A stretch of 64,000 nucleotides of DNA from a bacterium (GTDB lineage Bacteria > Planctomycetota > SZUA-567): the NCBI GenBank assembly GCA_003245715.1, contig QKCJ01000041.1:1-64000 (forward strand). Reading direction: 5' to 3'. The notes below the pieces were generated by a model. It worked only from the letters and a program-made list of their open reading frames with translations. It had not been told where the DNA came from and made no database searches. Position 1 is the first letter of the stretch, and every line of letters begins with the position of its first letter. The translations under genes and the position numbers were made by a program. Shown here in pieces: positions 62,558-64,000 of the stretch.

Positions 62558-64000
62558 TTAAATTTCAAATATCCCAGGATATTCTTCCCAACCAAGAAAT
62601 GTCGTTGAATAAATCTTGCCATCTTTACGGCGGCGTTTCTCTGTTATTATCTCAACATTAACCAGTTCTATTCCTTTATCCTCAAGACGTTTTACATCAG
62701 CGGCAGTCAAACCGGGTTCAATATACTTGCGGCTTTTACCTATGCCAATTTTTTGCATAAAGTCCAGTTCACTTTCAGGATAATCCTTTAACCCGCGGGT
62801 AAGACGGCTGGTTGCAGGGAGGTTACTGAGTTTATGCTTATTGCCGGTGAAATTAATCCTGTTAATCCTGAAAAAATCAGTGTAGGGAGGAAGGTGGTCA
62901 GGTTTTACTTCTGCTTTTAAAACAGATACACCAAGAGGGATCTTACCATCAAAAGGCAGATTGATTATACAGCGGCCGTTTTCTTCTGTCGTGAAATTGA
63001 AATTACCACTAAATAGTTTACGCCTGAAAATATCAGACAGGTTTAGCATAATCTTTCCGGTTGTTCCGGGAGGGCCGAAGACTTCAAGTGAAGCCTCCGT
63101 TTTTTTATCCGGAGTAATAACCGGATTGCTGTCTTTATTGACTTTAAGCTCAACAGCCAATGAGTTGCCAGAATATTCTGTTGCCTTTGAACCAAGTTCA
63201 AGTTGCAGATCATCAATGAGCACCCCCTCTTCAAATTCTCCACCAATATAAAGCTTTACTGCCTGTGTTGGCAGTTTAAAGGTCCAGAAAATGCGTTTCC
63301 AGTCTCCAGGTTCAACGACAAATCGATTACTTTTATAAATCATGTCATACGAACGGGCACCCAGATAAATGAAACTCTTCTTTTTAGCCTTGACGTAAAC
63401 GCTTAAGGTATAATCTTCCCCTGCCATAATCGGAATGGTCATAGAATTAAGGCTTGACGCTTTGTCTGAAATCCGATATGAGTTCTTGCCCGATCTTGCG
63501 TCACTTTCAAGATTTTTTGCAATATCGACATACCGTAAATTACTCGGCATGAAATAACGGGTGCCAGACTCAAAAGATGGGTTGAGCAGCATGTTAGGAG
63601 AACCGTTAAATACCGGAACTTCCATATCGTTGCATTCGGTAAAATTTATTCCTGCGACGATGCTGTCACCATGTCCATCGACCTTTGCCAGCGCACCGGC
63701 AAAATCAAGTACGATACTAAAGGAAAAATCAGGTGCAGTGAAATCTGACTTGACAAGGACATCATCCTTTCGTACAAAAATATAAAATTTCTGGCCTTTA
63801 GGTAAAGTCAGGTTATAGCTTTTGTGTGACTTATTAACGAATGCAAATTCTTTGGGATTTATTACATTTTTTCTTTTGCCATTCAGAGTATCCGGACTGT
63901 TAGGATTTGAGAAATCAAAGGTGTTACCGTCAATCAGGAAATGACTGCCAAGCGCTGCGCTTTTAGGTATGAATATTCTGAAATACATTTTTTTGAAATC
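62558..64000 (-). CDS. N-terminal part of a large glycosidase (runs off right edge; ends at an in-frame TAA)
   Basis: This frame is open to the right edge and ends at TAA 62558-62560, with no start codon that is clearly the true one (the ATG at 63988 is preceded by DFKK in frame). The visible 480 residues contain a beta-rich N-terminal region, a CBM4/9-like module starting NMLLNPSFESGTRYFMPSNLRYVD and ending VLIDDLQLELG, an Ig-like region (PGTTGKIMLNLSDIFRRKLFSGNF), and the start of the catalytic barrel (LTAADVKRLEDKGIELVNVEI). It stops at GWEEYPGIFEI, in the middle of that barrel, and continues in frame as the 60533-62521 product. The original would exceed 1150 residues. Confidence 0.72.
   Translation of the reverse strand, partial: DFKKMYFRIFIPKSAALGSHFLIDGNTFDFSNPNSPDTLNGKRKNVINPKEFAFVNKSHKSYNLTLPKGQKFYIFVRKDDVLVKSDFTAPDFSFSIVLDFAGALAKVDGHGDSIVAGINFTECNDMEVPVFNGSPNMLLNPSFESGTRYFMPSNLRYVDIAKNLESDARSGKNSYRISDKASSLNSMTIPIMAGEDYTLSVYVKAKKKSFIYLGARSYDMIYKSNRFVVEPGDWKRIFWTFKLPTQAVKLYIGGEFEEGVLIDDLQLELGSKATEYSGNSLAVELKVNKDSNPVITPDKKTEASLEVFGPPGTTGKIMLNLSDIFRRKLFSGNFNFTTEENGRCIINLPFDGKIPLGVSVLKAEVKPDHLPPYTDFFRINRINFTGNKHKLSNLPATSRLTRGLKDYPESELDFMQKIGIGKSRKYIEPGLTAADVKRLEDKGIELVNVEIITEKRRRKDGKIYSTTFLGWEEYPGIFEI

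Noticed and set aside
62558..62560. TAA as a recoded sense codon.
   Set aside because: TAA is used as an ordinary stop for many genes in the window, and no context or structure known for TAA recoding was seen; kept only as an open alternative.
1..64000. CRISPR arrays, prophage genes, integrase or att sites.
   Set aside because: No regular direct repeats with unique spacers, phage structural genes or recombinases were seen; the only mobile trace is the IS5 relic.

Overview
The window is about 64 kb of a bacterial chromosome. It carries no rRNA, tRNA, CRISPR or prophage genes that I can see. A PVC-superphylum bacterium, most likely a Lentisphaerota relative, is my best guess. The main reason is the pseudopilin at 53626-54369: it has the FTLIEMLVVVAIIGILA-type N-terminus with Lys instead of Gly before the Phe, a short pilin body, and a C-terminal FDGH segment, next to secreted glycosidases. 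This is inference from family style, not a database result. Promoters look like ordinary sigma-70 sites (several TTGNNN-16/17-TATAAT boxes), Shine-Dalgarno sites are clear, and ATG, GTG and TTG starts are all used.

Region 1 (1-49.6 kb) is housekeeping chromosome with mixed strands and short operons. From left to right it holds the N-terminus of a ComEC-like DNA uptake channel; a 2'-5' RNA ligase-like protein and an RluA-type pseudouridine synthase; a DUF1848 protein with a potassium channel; LeuD; ParB with a coiled-coil/helix-turn-helix partner; PyrC; HisH; a PAP2 phosphatase; an M24 peptidase homologue that has lost metal ligands; UvrA; TopA; Frr; a frameshifted coiled-coil exported protein; PyrH; an orphan OppF-type ATPase; a 1335-residue AsmA-like envelope protein with a REC-PilZ-like regulator; a dCMP deaminase; MnmG; a GldA/Nod-type ABC ATPase; a stand-alone cobalamin methionine synthase activation domain; HrpA; a TPR/GT41 O-GlcNAc-transferase-like protein overlapping a dGTPase; a phosphoesterase; an orphan OppD-type ATPase; a CDF metal exporter; AsnRS; a DUF389 protein; a SulP permease; and a MetH that stops after its B12 domain. 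Simple hairpin terminators separate several convergent pairs.

Region 2 (about 49.6-64 kb) begins after the metH terminator and is visibly richer in A+T. It is a carbohydrate-utilisation island: GH5, a right-handed beta-helix protein with an upstream exported beta-sandwich module, a pseudopilin, a cytoplasmic GH78-like alpha-L-rhamnosidase, a divergently transcribed GntR/LacI-hybrid regulator, a beta-propeller glycosidase and a large clan-A-like glycosidase with CBM4/9- and CBM9-like modules that runs off the right edge. A perfect 17+17 bp inverted repeat lies between the rhamnosidase and the regulator and is the likely operator.

The island shows decay or unusual decoding. An A10 tract separates two frames that look like one protein, a single in-frame TAA splits the large glycosidase, and a multiply frameshifted gene contains an internally deleted IS5-family transposase. 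The most useful leads are these interrupted genes, the operator, the split MetH system (the missing activation domain is encoded 15.6 kb away) and the metal-ligand-depleted M24 protein.
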